Origin: JARYLZ01 sp964388275
Lineage (GTDB): Bacteria; Bacteroidota; Ignavibacteria; SZUA-365
Direction: 5' to 3'
NCBI GenBank assembly: GCA_964388275.1
Contig: CAYLZD010000004.1
Span: 121,420 to 185,419 of the forward strand
Length of the DNA: 64,000 nt
Part shown: piece by piece, positions 17,039-25,859 of the stretch
Position numbering within the stretch: the stretch's first letter is position 1
Layout of the letters: the number at the start of each line of letters is the position of its first letter
Notes under the pieces: model-generated
Told to the model about the DNA's origin: nothing
Databases searched by the model: none
Seen by the model: the letters and a program-made list of their open reading frames with translations, nothing else
Made by a program: the position numbers and the translations under genes

Positions 17039-19402
17039 CTTTCCCCCACATTCCCCTACTCTGCTCTCGTTTATCGGCACCGTAACCGTCAACTCCGTTC
17101 CGCGGCCCGGCGTAGAAAACAGTCGGAGTTCTCCGCCGAGCATGCGTACGCGCTCCGAGATGCTCTTCAGACCGAGCCCCGGTTCATCACCGGGACCTGC
17201 CGCACCGGCAGCGGTGTCGAAACCTTTTCCGTTATCGGTAATTTTCAGCAACAAGCTGTCGTCGGACGTTTTGATGCTGATTCCCGCTCCGGTCGCGGCA
17301 GAATGCTTCAGTATGTTGTTCAATCCCTCCTGAACGATGCGAAACATGTCGATTTCGCGGTCGCGAGGTAACAGACCGTCAATAGGCGCGAGTTCAACCT
17401 CCAGCTCCATATCCGTGCTCCGCGATACCGACTCCAGCATTGATCTGAGCGTCGCCGTGAGGCCCGCCCGTTCGAGTTGATAAGGGCGCAAATTGCGCGA
17501 CACCTTGCGGACGTTCGAAATCGCTTCATCCGCCGTTTCCACGATTTCGCGCAAGTGCGCATCGCCGTCGTTGCCGCTGCTCAAGGCAAGCTGGGCACGG
17601 TGCTTGATGATGAGAAGTTCCTGTCCGAGTTCGTCGTGGAGTTCGCCCGCGAGTCGTTTCCGTTCGTCCTCCTGCGACTCGATGAGCCGTTGTGAGAAGA
17701 GCCGCTGAGCTTCTCGTTCCCTTTCAACGGCCTCTGCCTGCACGGATCGAGTTTTGTATTCCGCGGCTTCCGCTCGCAACGCGGCCTCGCGTTTCAGTCC
17801 CTGCAAGCGCTTGAAACCGAGCACCGCGGCGATGACAAGCAGAACGGCGCCCCCGAGTATGGAGTTGCGGAACTGCCGTTCACGGGCGAGCACGCTGGTC
17901 TTGAGCTGGTTTTCCTTCGCGAGCAGCGCTGCTTCGCGGGAGCGGCGCGCCGCCGCCTCCTTCTGCAAGGCCAGTTCCGCGCGGGTTTTCTCGGCATCGG
18001 ACCTCTCGAGATCGCGTTGCTTTGACAGGAGGGCCAGCCGCTGGGTTTGCTGGGTCGCTTCCAGCGCGCTTCGCGCGAGTTCGGCGGACTGCCGCTTCAG
18101 TTCGGCCTCCTTCAACGCGCGGTCGCTCATGAGAAGATTTATTTCCTTCTCCCTGCCATCGGCTTCATAGAGAGCCGTCAACTCGTTGACGTGTTTCGCG
18201 TTCGATTCCCTGGTGATACTGTCATGCAGCGCGTAGACTTCTCTCTGCAACGCCAGCGCTCGGGCGAGATCACCCTCTTGCTCGTATATTTCCGACAGCG
18301 CCTCAAGAGCGGTTTTTTCCGTGACACGGTCGTCGTCCCTGCGCGCGAGATTCATCGCCTCCTCGGCGTGCTGAAGGGCCAACCAGCGAAGCGACGGCGT
18401 GTATCCGTACAGACGAGCCAGAGAGGTGTTGACCGCGCTCAACCAGCGCACGCTGCCGGATTGCTCCGCTCTCTGCAGGGCATAATACAAATGGGCCGAC
18501 GCGCTGTCGACGTTTCCCTGCCGCCTGTAGATTTCTCCGATGAGGGTCGCTGATGAGAGTACAAGTTCTCCGTTCGCGAGCAGTCTCGCCGCATCGAGCA
18601 CCTGTTTAAGTATCGACAGGGCGCCGTCGAGATCCCCCTGTTTCTGCCGCAGCAAGGCCAAGTGGTATTTCGACTTCGCGACACCTTGCAAGAGATCCAG
18701 CCGTTCGTAGATAGACAGACTTTTGCTGTAGTACTCGAACGCCTTTCCGTCATCGGCCTGGCAGTTCCCGAGATTCAGCAGATAGTCGGCTTTTCCGGAC
18801 TCGTCCCCTGTTTCCTCGGCTGTTCTCAACGCGCGTTCGAAATGCGCGGCCGCCCGGTCCAACAGATTCCGATCGAAATACTGTATGCCGATATTGTTCA
18901 GAACGGCGGCCGCGGCCCGCTTGTTTCCCATGCTCTCCCTGATTTTCAGTGCCGCGTTGAAGTGTTTCAACGCCTCGATCCGTTCGCCGCGCATGGAACA
19001 CACGGCGCCCAAGGCGTTGTGCGCGTTGGCGAGCACAACTTCGGATCCTTTCTCATCCGCCAGGGACAAGGCAATACCGCAATGCGCGAGGGCGCTGTCC
19101 AATTCCCCCCTACCCCAGAAAAACAGGGCAAGGCCTACATGCCCGATGGCCGAACCTTTCCGGTAGCCGCAGCGTTCCGACACTTCCAGGACGCGCATCG
19201 AGTAGCGCATTCCCTGCTCGGGCTCTCTTCTCATGAATATTTCTCCGAGCGCCGACAGGGCCGAGATGTGCGTCGTGTCGCATTCCCGCGTCGCGCGCAG
19301 CACATTTTTAAGGCTGTCGATTTGCCGTTCCTGAGCGGGCAGTTTTCCGCCGTACAAAAGCAGAAGTGCCGCGGCCGGTATGAGGATGCGGAGCGGTTTC
19401 AT
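17036..19402 (-). CDS. TPR-containing sensor histidine kinase (HisKA_3)
   Basis: A 788-residue protein. The signal peptide (LIPAAALLLLYGG) is followed by tetratricopeptide repeats (about 35-390: ALGAVCSMRGERIEALKHF, AAVLNNIGIQYFDRNLLDRA). Next come a charged coiled coil (about 400-505) and one membrane span (ILGGAVLLVIAAVLGF). The kinase part has a HisKA_3 dimerisation/phosphotransfer helix (GELHDELGQELLIIKHR) and a HATPase_c domain (DNGKGFD, GLGLKSISERV). The layout puts the TPR sensor in the periplasm. It is paired with the NarL-type regulator immediately downstream. Confidence 0.92.
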   Translation of the reverse strand: MKPLRILIPAAALLLLYGGKLPAQERQIDSLKNVLRATRECDTTHISALSALGEIFMRREPEQGMRYSMRVLEVSERCGYRKGSAIGHVGLALFFWGRGELDSALAHCGIALSLADEKGSEVVLANAHNALGAVCSMRGERIEALKHFNAALKIRESMGNKRAAAAVLNNIGIQYFDRNLLDRAAAHFERALRTAEETGDESGKADYLLNLGNCQADDGKAFEYYSKSLSIYERLDLLQGVAKSKYHLALLRQKQGDLDGALSILKQVLDAARLLANGELVLSSATLIGEIYRRQGNVDSASAHLYYALQRAEQSGSVRWLSAVNTSLARLYGYTPSLRWLALQHAEEAMNLARRDDDRVTEKTALEALSEIYEQEGDLARALALQREVYALHDSITRESNAKHVNELTALYEADGREKEINLLMSDRALKEAELKRQSAELARSALEATQQTQRLALLSKQRDLERSDAEKTRAELALQKEAAARRSREAALLAKENQLKTSVLARERQFRNSILGGAVLLVIAAVLGFKRLQGLKREAALRAEAAEYKTRSVQAEAVEREREAQRLFSQRLIESQEDERKRLAGELHDELGQELLIIKHRAQLALSSGNDGDAHLREIVETADEAISNVRKVSRNLRPYQLERAGLTATLRSMLESVSRSTDMELEVELAPIDGLLPRDREIDMFRIVQEGLNNILKHSAATGAGISIKTSDDSLLLKITDNGKGFDTAAGAAGPGDEPGLGLKSISERVRMLGGELRLFSTPGRGTELTVTVPINESRVGECGGK

Positions 19403-19416
19403 GGAATGGGGAAAGG

Positions 19417-19512
19417 TTAGACGTCAGACGTTAGACGGAAGCCGGGAGACGATCACATGGGAATGCGGTCAGCACCAATCACCCGGGTCATCATTGATCA
19501 TCCCCAAGCATC
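19417..19512. repeat. Dispersed intergenic repeat, copy A
   Basis: The spacer upstream of the TPR kinase start contains GACGTCAGACG/TTAGACGG microrepeats, then TCAGCACCAATCACCCGG and TCATCATTGATCAT. The same blocks in the same order and orientation occur at 22383-22485 with substitutions and small gaps. It is non-coding. Confidence 0.6.
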
Positions 19513-19514
19513 AT

Positions 19515-22370
19515 TTACCTGATCTGAACGCGCGCGCAGGCTCGGCATTTCTCTCCTTCCGCTCGCAGATAATACGATCCCGGTGGCAATCCCGCAAGGT
19601 CGACCGGGAGGGAGAGCAGGCCCGCTTTATACGCAGCCGGGGGATGCAACCGCCGCACACGCCGGCCTATCCCGTCGCAAAGCTCGATGCGGAGTTCCTG
19701 ATCGACCGGCAGTTGCAGATGGACTATTGACAGCGGCGCAGCCGGATTCGGGTAAACGGACAGAGCAACCACGCCGGATGCTTCGGAACCGCCCGTGACA
19801 ACAACCTCAGGCGACACGGTTTCGCTGCCGTCGGCGTCGACCTGACGCAGACGGTAGAAGATTCGCATATCCGATGTTATCCCGGGCGGAAGCTCGTCTG
19901 TGAAGCTGTATTCACGCGCTGCCGACGAATTTCCCGCGCCGGGGACAAAACCGCGTCTTTCCCATAGTTCGCGCTCGCCGTGCAGCTTTCTCTCGATTAT
20001 AAAACCCGCATTGTTCGCTTCGCAGGCCGTTTTCCACTCCAATTGAATTCCGGAACTTATTATCGCAACGGCATGAAATGAGGTCAGCTCGACGGGGAAG
20101 AAACCGTTCGCCGCGTAAACCGAGATGAATCCGTCGCCGGATCCGCCATAAGTCATCTGCTGTCCGTTGAGAACCGGGAAGTTGCTCGACCCCGTGCCGC
20201 CTCCGAGAACGACGTCTCCGCTTTGTCCGAGGGCGAGGCCCATCGCTATGTCGTCGGCGTTCCCGCCGCAATATGTGGAACCGGTCAACTGAAGCGTCGG
20301 CGTGAACCGTGCCGCGAAGCCGTCTTTGTTGCCGCCCAATGCGGCCTGGTATCCGTTCAGAATCGGCAGATTCCAGCTCTCGGTATACCCGGCGACATAA
20401 ATATGTCCCGTGCCGTCCACCTCGATGGAGCAAGCTTCATCCGATGCGCTGCCCCCGAAAAAGCTGCCGAAATACCGGAAGCCTCTCGATGAGAACTTGA
20501 TGATGAAGCAATCGTTCGCTCCGCCCTGGAAAGTATTCTGATAGCCGTTGAGGACGGGAAAGTTGGAGCTGTAAGTCACACCGGCGGCGTACACGTCGCC
20601 CGATGCGTCCAGACAGATTGCGACACATTGGTCAAGGGATGAGCCGCCGTATAGAGTCGACCATTGCAGTGAACCAGTGTCCGAGAACTTGCAGATGAAC
20701 GCGTCATAGTATCCGGCATAAGTCGGCTGGAAACAGCCCGGGGTTGTGGGGAAGCCGGGGCCTCCCTGGCCGCCGACGAAGATATTTCCAACGGCATCGA
20801 TTGCAGCATCGAAGACGACATCGTCACCGGAACCGCCCAGGTACGTGCTCCAGGATCTCTGATACTGGAAATTGAATTTTACAATGAAAGCGTCGGCGCC
20901 GGGCGTGGCGAGAGTCGTCTGATATGCGTTCAACAGCGGAAAGTCCGCGCTCCTCGTGAGGCCGGTGAACACGAAGTTCCCGTTCGCGTCGACGGTTATG
21001 GCTAAAGCTAAATCATAGCCGGAGCCACCGTAATATGTAGCCCATTGCCTTAAACCGCTCGAGTTGAGAATCACCATAGCGCAATCACCGTCCCCGCCGC
21101 CGTAGATGGACTGGAATGCGTTCATGGAGACGGGGAAATTTGAACTCTTCGTGATCGTGGCTATATACGAATTTCCCGAGCCGTCCACGGCCATTTTCGC
21201 ATCCGTCCCAAGGGGGGGACCCCAGGACATGCAATCTTCGCCTGATCCTCCGTAATATGTGGACCACACCAACGAGCCGCCCGGGCTGTATTTGACAACC
21301 ATGATGTCCGAACCGCCTCCGATCGAGGTCTGATAGCCGTTGACTATCGGAAAATTCTGGCTCTCCGTCTGCCCTTCCGCATAAACGTTGCCGGCGCCGT
21401 CGCATACAACGTCCAGGAACATATCCCATGCCGAGCCCCCGCAAAAAGTCGCCCAGGGATCTATCACAAGCGGCATTGCGGCGTCGTACGAGCCGATTTC
21501 GAAGCGCACGCTCCCGCCTTCCGCGACGAATGCCGACGCGACTTCAACATCCCCCTGGAATGTGTACGGAGCGTCCTCATTGATCGAACCCAGCGGCGTC
21601 CTGATCTCAAGCCCGCCTTTGCGGTCCTCAATGATAGCGCTTGCGCCGTCATAGCGGAGCCGTATGTCGGAAGCATCCCCGCCCGGCCGCACCACGAACT
21701 CGTACTTCAAGCGCCCCTGCGATACTCGATATACGAGATCGATATTTTCGTATATGTCCTCGTAAATCAATCTCCCGTAGCTCTTCACGTAAATGACACC
21801 GTCCGGGCAGTGCGCGAGATAGTAATTGGAATACCCTTGCAGCTCCTCCTCCGCTTTCACACGCGGGAACGGATTGGCGCCTTCGAAGAGCATGTCCATC
21901 CTGTACACGGCGACGGTTGCCGGTAAATCTTCCCGGTCCTCGAAATCCGCGAACGGCTTGCCGGCCGCTTCGCTTATCGGCTTCATGTACTGCTCCGCCC
22001 TGGTGAAAGCAAAACTCACCCCTCTCGAAGTGAAGTACAGCCGGGCTCCCTGCGCATCGGCGGTGTACAGTATCTCAGGTCTTGGTTTTCCATCTGTGTC
22101 CGCTATCTGTCCGCAGTTCCGGGTGAAACGGATTGCAGAGTTGGGAGTGGGAAGTGGGGAGTGGGGAGTGGGTGAATCGAAGAAGCGTGCGGTTTCGCTC
22201 CAGGAGAAAAGTTCGGCCGGAACCTTAAGCCGCACCGAGTTATAAGACCGTACAACTGTCGATGCCGGGATTCGTAAAGCATCAGACAACGCGACCGGCA
22301 GTGTGATTGCGCCAGCTGTGCATATCGCCATCAGGGATAATGCGAGAATGGTTGCGAGGCTACGTTTCAT
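19515..22370 (-). CDS. Secreted SBBP-repeat protein with T9SS-like tail
   Basis: 951 residues from ATG 22370 (MKRSLATILALSLMAIC signal peptide); an earlier in-frame ATG would bury the signal peptide. The middle of the protein has seven or more SBBP-type propeller repeats, each with a WSTYYGGSG-like strand, then DGSGN.YIA and SNFP. The C-terminus is a T9SS type A-like domain (VYPNPAAPL, then PPGSYYLRAEG). Such proteins are exported and attached to the cell surface; ligand unknown. Near the N-terminus, 22141-22175 is a run of 7-bp repeats encoding a Pro/Ser/Thr-rich stretch (PTPHSPLPTPNS), whose copy-number changes would shift the frame. Confidence 0.85.
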   Translation of the reverse strand: MKRSLATILALSLMAICTAGAITLPVALSDALRIPASTVVRSYNSVRLKVPAELFSWSETARFFDSPTPHSPLPTPNSAIRFTRNCGQIADTDGKPRPEILYTADAQGARLYFTSRGVSFAFTRAEQYMKPISEAAGKPFADFEDREDLPATVAVYRMDMLFEGANPFPRVKAEEELQGYSNYYLAHCPDGVIYVKSYGRLIYEDIYENIDLVYRVSQGRLKYEFVVRPGGDASDIRLRYDGASAIIEDRKGGLEIRTPLGSINEDAPYTFQGDVEVASAFVAEGGSVRFEIGSYDAAMPLVIDPWATFCGGSAWDMFLDVVCDGAGNVYAEGQTESQNFPIVNGYQTSIGGGSDIMVVKYSPGGSLVWSTYYGGSGEDCMSWGPPLGTDAKMAVDGSGNSYIATITKSSNFPVSMNAFQSIYGGGDGDCAMVILNSSGLRQWATYYGGSGYDLALAITVDANGNFVFTGLTRSADFPLLNAYQTTLATPGADAFIVKFNFQYQRSWSTYLGGSGDDVVFDAAIDAVGNIFVGGQGGPGFPTTPGCFQPTYAGYYDAFICKFSDTGSLQWSTLYGGSSLDQCVAICLDASGDVYAAGVTYSSNFPVLNGYQNTFQGGANDCFIIKFSSRGFRYFGSFFGGSASDEACSIEVDGTGHIYVAGYTESWNLPILNGYQAALGGNKDGFAARFTPTLQLTGSTYCGGNADDIAMGLALGQSGDVVLGGGTGSSNFPVLNGQQMTYGGSGDGFISVYAANGFFPVELTSFHAVAIISSGIQLEWKTACEANNAGFIIERKLHGERELWERRGFVPGAGNSSAAREYSFTDELPPGITSDMRIFYRLRQVDADGSETVSPEVVVTGGSEASGVVALSVYPNPAAPLSIVHLQLPVDQELRIELCDGIGRRVRRLHPPAAYKAGLLSLPVDLAGLPPGSYYLRAEGEKCRACARVQIR

Positions 22371-22382
22371 GGTGGTAATTGA

Positions 22383-22485
22383 GTTGGACGTTGGACGGAA
22401 GATGGACGTGGGACGATAGACGGTCATACAGGGATCCGGGCAGCACTATCACACGGTGTCATCATTCATCATTGATCATTCTTGC
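22383..22485. repeat. Dispersed intergenic repeat, copy B
   Basis: This spacer, upstream of the SBBP gene start, has GACGTTGGACGGAAG, GGGCAGCACTATCACACGG and TCATCATTGATCAT, aligning with 19417-19512. Both copies lie just 5' of a start codon on the same strand. Confidence 0.6.
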
Positions 22486-22523
22486 CCTCGAACATAGAAA
22501 CCCGGTCGTGCCTTTACAAGCAT

Positions 22524-22559
22524 CTCACGGAGAAACGGGCTACGCCCGTCCCCCGTGAG
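22524..22559 (-). terminator. Nested hairpin after the ELWxxDGT gene
   Basis: CTCACGG (22524-22530) pairs with CCGTGAG (22553-22559), and an inner ACGGGC (22535-22540) pairs with GCCCGT (22544-22549). It lies 35 bp past the stop at 22594. There is no T run, so termination activity is only likely. Confidence 0.45.
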
Positions 22560-22593
22560 TCGTCCGGATGTACCCTGCATGACGGACATCCGC

Positions 22594-24408
22594 TTACCTT
22601 GCGAGAGAGATAGCTTTGCTCTGAACATTCCCCGCCGCCTCGAGCACGCATGTGTACACGCCGCTCGGGAGGGCACCCGCATGGAACATTTCAGCGGACG
22701 CGCCGGCGGGCTTGACGCCGTCAACCAATGTCGCCACCCTGCGGCCGTAAACGTCGTAAACGGACAGGCGCACATGGCATTGCTCGCGTATTTCGTAGCG
22801 GATCAGAGTCGACACGGTGAACGGATTGGGATAATTGTCCGAGAGCTTGAATCCTGCGAGCGCCTCCGCGCCGTCTCCGCGCTTCGGCGCAGGCGGAAGC
22901 CAGTGCTCATACTTCCAGAGTTCCATACCCGCGACCGGCGACCACGAGGCGAATAGCACGGCATCCCTGAGCAGGCCGCCCTCCTCCCACTGCACGACAG
23001 TCAGCTTGCGAGGATCGACGCCGCCGAGTTTTTGTGCAGCGGTCCCGTCGCTTCTCCAAAGCGCGTAACCGCTGCCGTCGTCGGCCGGGAAGTAAATCCA
23101 GTCGCCGATAACGGCCATGGACATCCTGTATTTTTCGTCCCAGTCGATCCCCGGCAATCCGTACGGGTAAGGATCGTTGACCGACGCGTAGTTGGGATTT
23201 GAGGATGCCGTTCCGGTCCTGATATCCGCCACCATGGTGGTTACTGTGGAAGGATCCGTCAGCGGCAGGCCGTTGCATTTCCACAGTTCGCGCCCGTTGT
23301 CGGGCGTGTAGGCGGAGAAATAGAGCGCCCCGCCTGCCGCTGTCAGCCACATCGGATCGGCGCCTTTGCTTCCGCCGTCTATGTCGGTCACGCGCTCCGC
23401 GGCGCCCCCGGCCACCGGACAACGCCAGATCTGATAGCCGTGCGTTCCGTCTTTCGCCGCGAAGTACAGATATCCGCCCATTACGGCCCCCATGGCCGGA
23501 TCCGAATTTGCGGCGCCCGGATTTATGTCCGTCACGCGCCACGTGCCGGCAGAGGTCCCGTCCGTCCTCCACAGCTCGAGACCGTGGTTGGCGCTGCCGG
23601 CCGTAAAGAAGAATACCGGACCCGCGACGATCAGAGTCTGCGCGTGATAATACGGGTGTTGATCTATCGGAGGATAGGTGCCGGTCCCGGAAGGATTGTA
23701 AGGGATGATGTAATATGCCTTGGTTCCTTTGGCCGTCCCGTTCGTGGAGTAAAGAGCATGATCGCCCACATAAGCCCCCTGCTGCCAGCGCTCGTTCGCC
23801 GTTCCCCACACCACCAGGGAGCCCCCTACATTCCTGGGACGGTCGAACTGGAATACGCTCTTCAGAAGCGTCGCGGCGCCGCCGGCAGGGTCCGTCATCC
23901 AGAGTTCATCTCTCATGCCTTTCGTGCCCTGCACCCATCTCAGGAAGAAAAGCTTGTTCTGAGCCGCGCACAGGTCGGTGACGCGCTGTGTCTCCTTGCT
24001 CGAACATGTCGGCGCGTACAGGACGCCGGTGCCCGATGAGCTTCCGTCGCTCCGGCACACGGCATCCCATTTCCCCGTCGCGGTGGAAATGAAAAACAGC
24101 TTGTCGTAAGCCCCGGCATATTTATTGGACCAACCGCCCGGACCGGGACACATGTCTTTTACCAGAGCGGTGCTGCCGCCCTCAAAAGGAGGCGTCGAAC
24201 ACCAGATTTCCTGTCCGGCGCCCTCGGAACCGCCCGAGAAGAAGAATTTCCCGTTTACAACGTCGCGGGTGACTTCCGCATTGCGGAATCCGAACAGACC
24301 TGAGTCGGAACCCGCATCGACGTCCTTGATCATTCTCGGATTCTGCGCCGCCGACGGCACAAGTAGAACAAGCATGAAGAGAACAATCGAAAGACCGAAC
24401 CTTCTCAT
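22594..24408 (-). CDS. Secreted ELWxxDGT-repeat protein with T9SS-like tail
   Basis: A 604-residue protein with a signal peptide (LSIVLFMLVLLVPSAAQ). It contains about nine repeats of the ELWxxDGT class (ELWRTDGTSAGTWRVTDI, ALYSTNGTAKGTKAY, ALWRSDGTA), which form a beta-propeller-like surface. The C-terminal 80 residues (NYPNPFTVSTLIRYEI, VYDVYGRRVATLVDG, SGVYTCVLEA) are a typical T9SS type A sorting domain. ATG 24408 follows a GGGGGG tract acting as ribosome site. It is probably secreted and surface bound; no enzyme motif is visible. Confidence 0.88.
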   Translation of the reverse strand: MRRFGLSIVLFMLVLLVPSAAQNPRMIKDVDAGSDSGLFGFRNAEVTRDVVNGKFFFSGGSEGAGQEIWCSTPPFEGGSTALVKDMCPGPGGWSNKYAGAYDKLFFISTATGKWDAVCRSDGSSSGTGVLYAPTCSSKETQRVTDLCAAQNKLFFLRWVQGTKGMRDELWMTDPAGGAATLLKSVFQFDRPRNVGGSLVVWGTANERWQQGAYVGDHALYSTNGTAKGTKAYYIIPYNPSGTGTYPPIDQHPYYHAQTLIVAGPVFFFTAGSANHGLELWRTDGTSAGTWRVTDINPGAANSDPAMGAVMGGYLYFAAKDGTHGYQIWRCPVAGGAAERVTDIDGGSKGADPMWLTAAGGALYFSAYTPDNGRELWKCNGLPLTDPSTVTTMVADIRTGTASSNPNYASVNDPYPYGLPGIDWDEKYRMSMAVIGDWIYFPADDGSGYALWRSDGTAAQKLGGVDPRKLTVVQWEEGGLLRDAVLFASWSPVAGMELWKYEHWLPPAPKRGDGAEALAGFKLSDNYPNPFTVSTLIRYEIREQCHVRLSVYDVYGRRVATLVDGVKPAGASAEMFHAGALPSGVYTCVLEAAGNVQSKAISLAR

Positions 24409-24487
24409 GACAACCCCCCGTTAATTTGTGTGAGTTGAATACCGACGTCCATATCTGTATGAAAAAAATCCACTTCCACTTCAACCT

Positions 24488-24844
24488 TCACCCTTCGCTC
24501 CACTCCAAATACGCCCTGACATCGTCCAACCGCTCCTTCAGAAAATAGCCCTCCGCTCCAGCGCGCAGCGCATCCCTGCGATACGCCTCGTCTCCGTAGT
24601 CTGAAATCATTATCACGCGAGCACGCGGATCACAGTTAATAATGTTCGCCGCGGCTTCGATGCCGTCCATCTCCGGCATGCGCACATCCATCAGCACGAG
24701 ATCAGGCCGGCCGTCTTTATACAAGGCGATCGCTTCGCTCCCGTTGGCCGCCTCGCTGAACCTGTCGAAGAGGCTGCCCAGCATGCTGCGCAATAGACGC
24801 CGCATGCGCGGATTATCGTCGACGATGAGCAGATGGGCGGTCAT
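24488..24844 (-). CDS. Stand-alone receiver-domain response regulator
   Basis: A 118-residue single receiver domain. It has the acidic residues in VDDNPRMR, the phosphoacceptor Asp in LVLMDVRMPEMDG, and a Lys in YFLKERL. There is no output domain. It could act as a phosphate relay or a protein-interaction switch. No kinase is adjacent on its own transcript; the nearest is the TPR kinase about 5 kb downstream. It lies upstream of the two secreted repeat proteins on the same strand, with 79 bp to the next gene. Confidence 0.9.
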   Translation of the reverse strand: MTAHLLIVDDNPRMRRLLRSMLGSLFDRFSEAANGSEAIALYKDGRPDLVLMDVRMPEMDGIEAAANIINCDPRARVIMISDYGDEAYRRDALRAGAEGYFLKERLDDVRAYLEWSEG

Positions 24845-25017
24845 TGACGTTTCCCGGATACAATCGCAATATCAGCAGCCGGACCGCGATGCGCATCCGT
24901 AGGACTACTTAGATGCGCTCACGTTTCCTGGACCGATGACCGGGCGGCCTGACGGTAGCTGCCTTCAGGGCGATATGGAAGCGGCTTAATGACCTGAAAC
25001 GAGGGGCACTTGAAGCA

Positions 25018-25665
25018 GACTTGCGCGGCGCTTTACGTAAACAGGCAAACGTCATCGCGCCGGCTTGTACGGTCAATCGCGCAAACTTGCACAGGTCCTC
25101 GTGATGACTTGCACAAGTCTTTTGCCGACTTGCACTGTTTTTCCGCCGCGTGCAGCGTCCTTCGTACCGACCTGCACAGGCACTCGCTACAACTCGCAGC
25201 AGTCCTCGTGACGACCCGCACAGCCACTCGCGGACACTTCCCGGCACTCGATGCGCGCTGACGAGCGCCGGAAGCAGACTTGCACTCACTTTTTCATGCT
25301 CGTACGGCACTTGATATATGCTTGCAAGCAGCTTTTGCTCACTTGCGCGCGTCCTCGCGGCGGCTTGCGCGGGCACTAGTGACAACTTGCGAGCGTCCTC
25401 ATGAAGACCTGCGCAGGCACTCGCGCAGACTTCCCGGAACTTCATGCGCGCTGACGGACACTCGAAGCACACATGCACAGGCGCCAGCGCGGATTTGCAG
25501 GCGTCCTCGCGGCGGCTCGCAATCGCCCTCATGACGGCTTGAACGGCCGCTCGCACAAAATTCCCGGAACTTCATGCGCGCTGACGGACACTCGAAGCAC
25601 ACATGCACAGGCGCCAGCGCGGATTTGCAGGCGTCCTCGCGGCGGCTCGCAGGCGCATTTCAGGC
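25018..25665. repeat. Array of about 30 degenerate 20-22-bp tandem repeats
   Basis: The stretch parses without gaps into about 30 consecutive units, mostly 22 bp with some 20- and 21-bp units, near consensus GACTTGCACAGGCACTCGCG. A higher-order pattern is visible: the pair of units containing CTTCCCGG and GCTGACG recurs three times. A 91-bp block (25431-25521) is repeated exactly at 25561-25651. The period is not a multiple of three. Frames stay open on both strands, and these translations show no recognised domain, so I read it as non-coding. It fills most of the 1015-bp divergent gap 24845-25859. Confidence 0.85.
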
Positions 25666-25771
25666 AGAATGTCCGTATCGAGGATGATTCTCTGCTCTCA
25701 AAACGCTCAAGAAACGGCTGATCCTCGTCATGATCCCTCCTTATCAGGGTTCCCCGCAGGCGCTACGTGAA

Positions 25772-25800
25772 TTGAATGTCAACGCGCTTTGCTCTACATT
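25772..25800 (+). promoter_or_regulatory. Sigma-70-like promoter of the downstream outer-membrane gene
   Basis: TTGAAT (25772-25777) and TACATT (25795-25800) are 17 bp apart. The -10 is preceded by TTTGCTC, similar to the TTTGCTATA and TTCGCTATA contexts seen at other starts in the window. It lies 60 bp before ATG 25860. Confidence 0.5.
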
Positions 25801-25859
25801 GCGGCTGCATTCGTCCTTTTTCCGTCTCGATTCTCCCCGAAAGCGAACAACGATCTTCA

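Noticed and set aside
24909..25556. A 215-residue Ala/Arg/Cys-rich protein on the minus strand across the repeat array
   Set aside because: The 22-bp period passes through all three frames, frames stay open on the other strand too, and the translation shows no domain. Open frames here follow from base composition and repetition.
25018..25665. CRISPR array
   Set aside because: There are no constant repeats separated by unique spacers; all units are variants of one 22-mer, and no cas genes are nearby.
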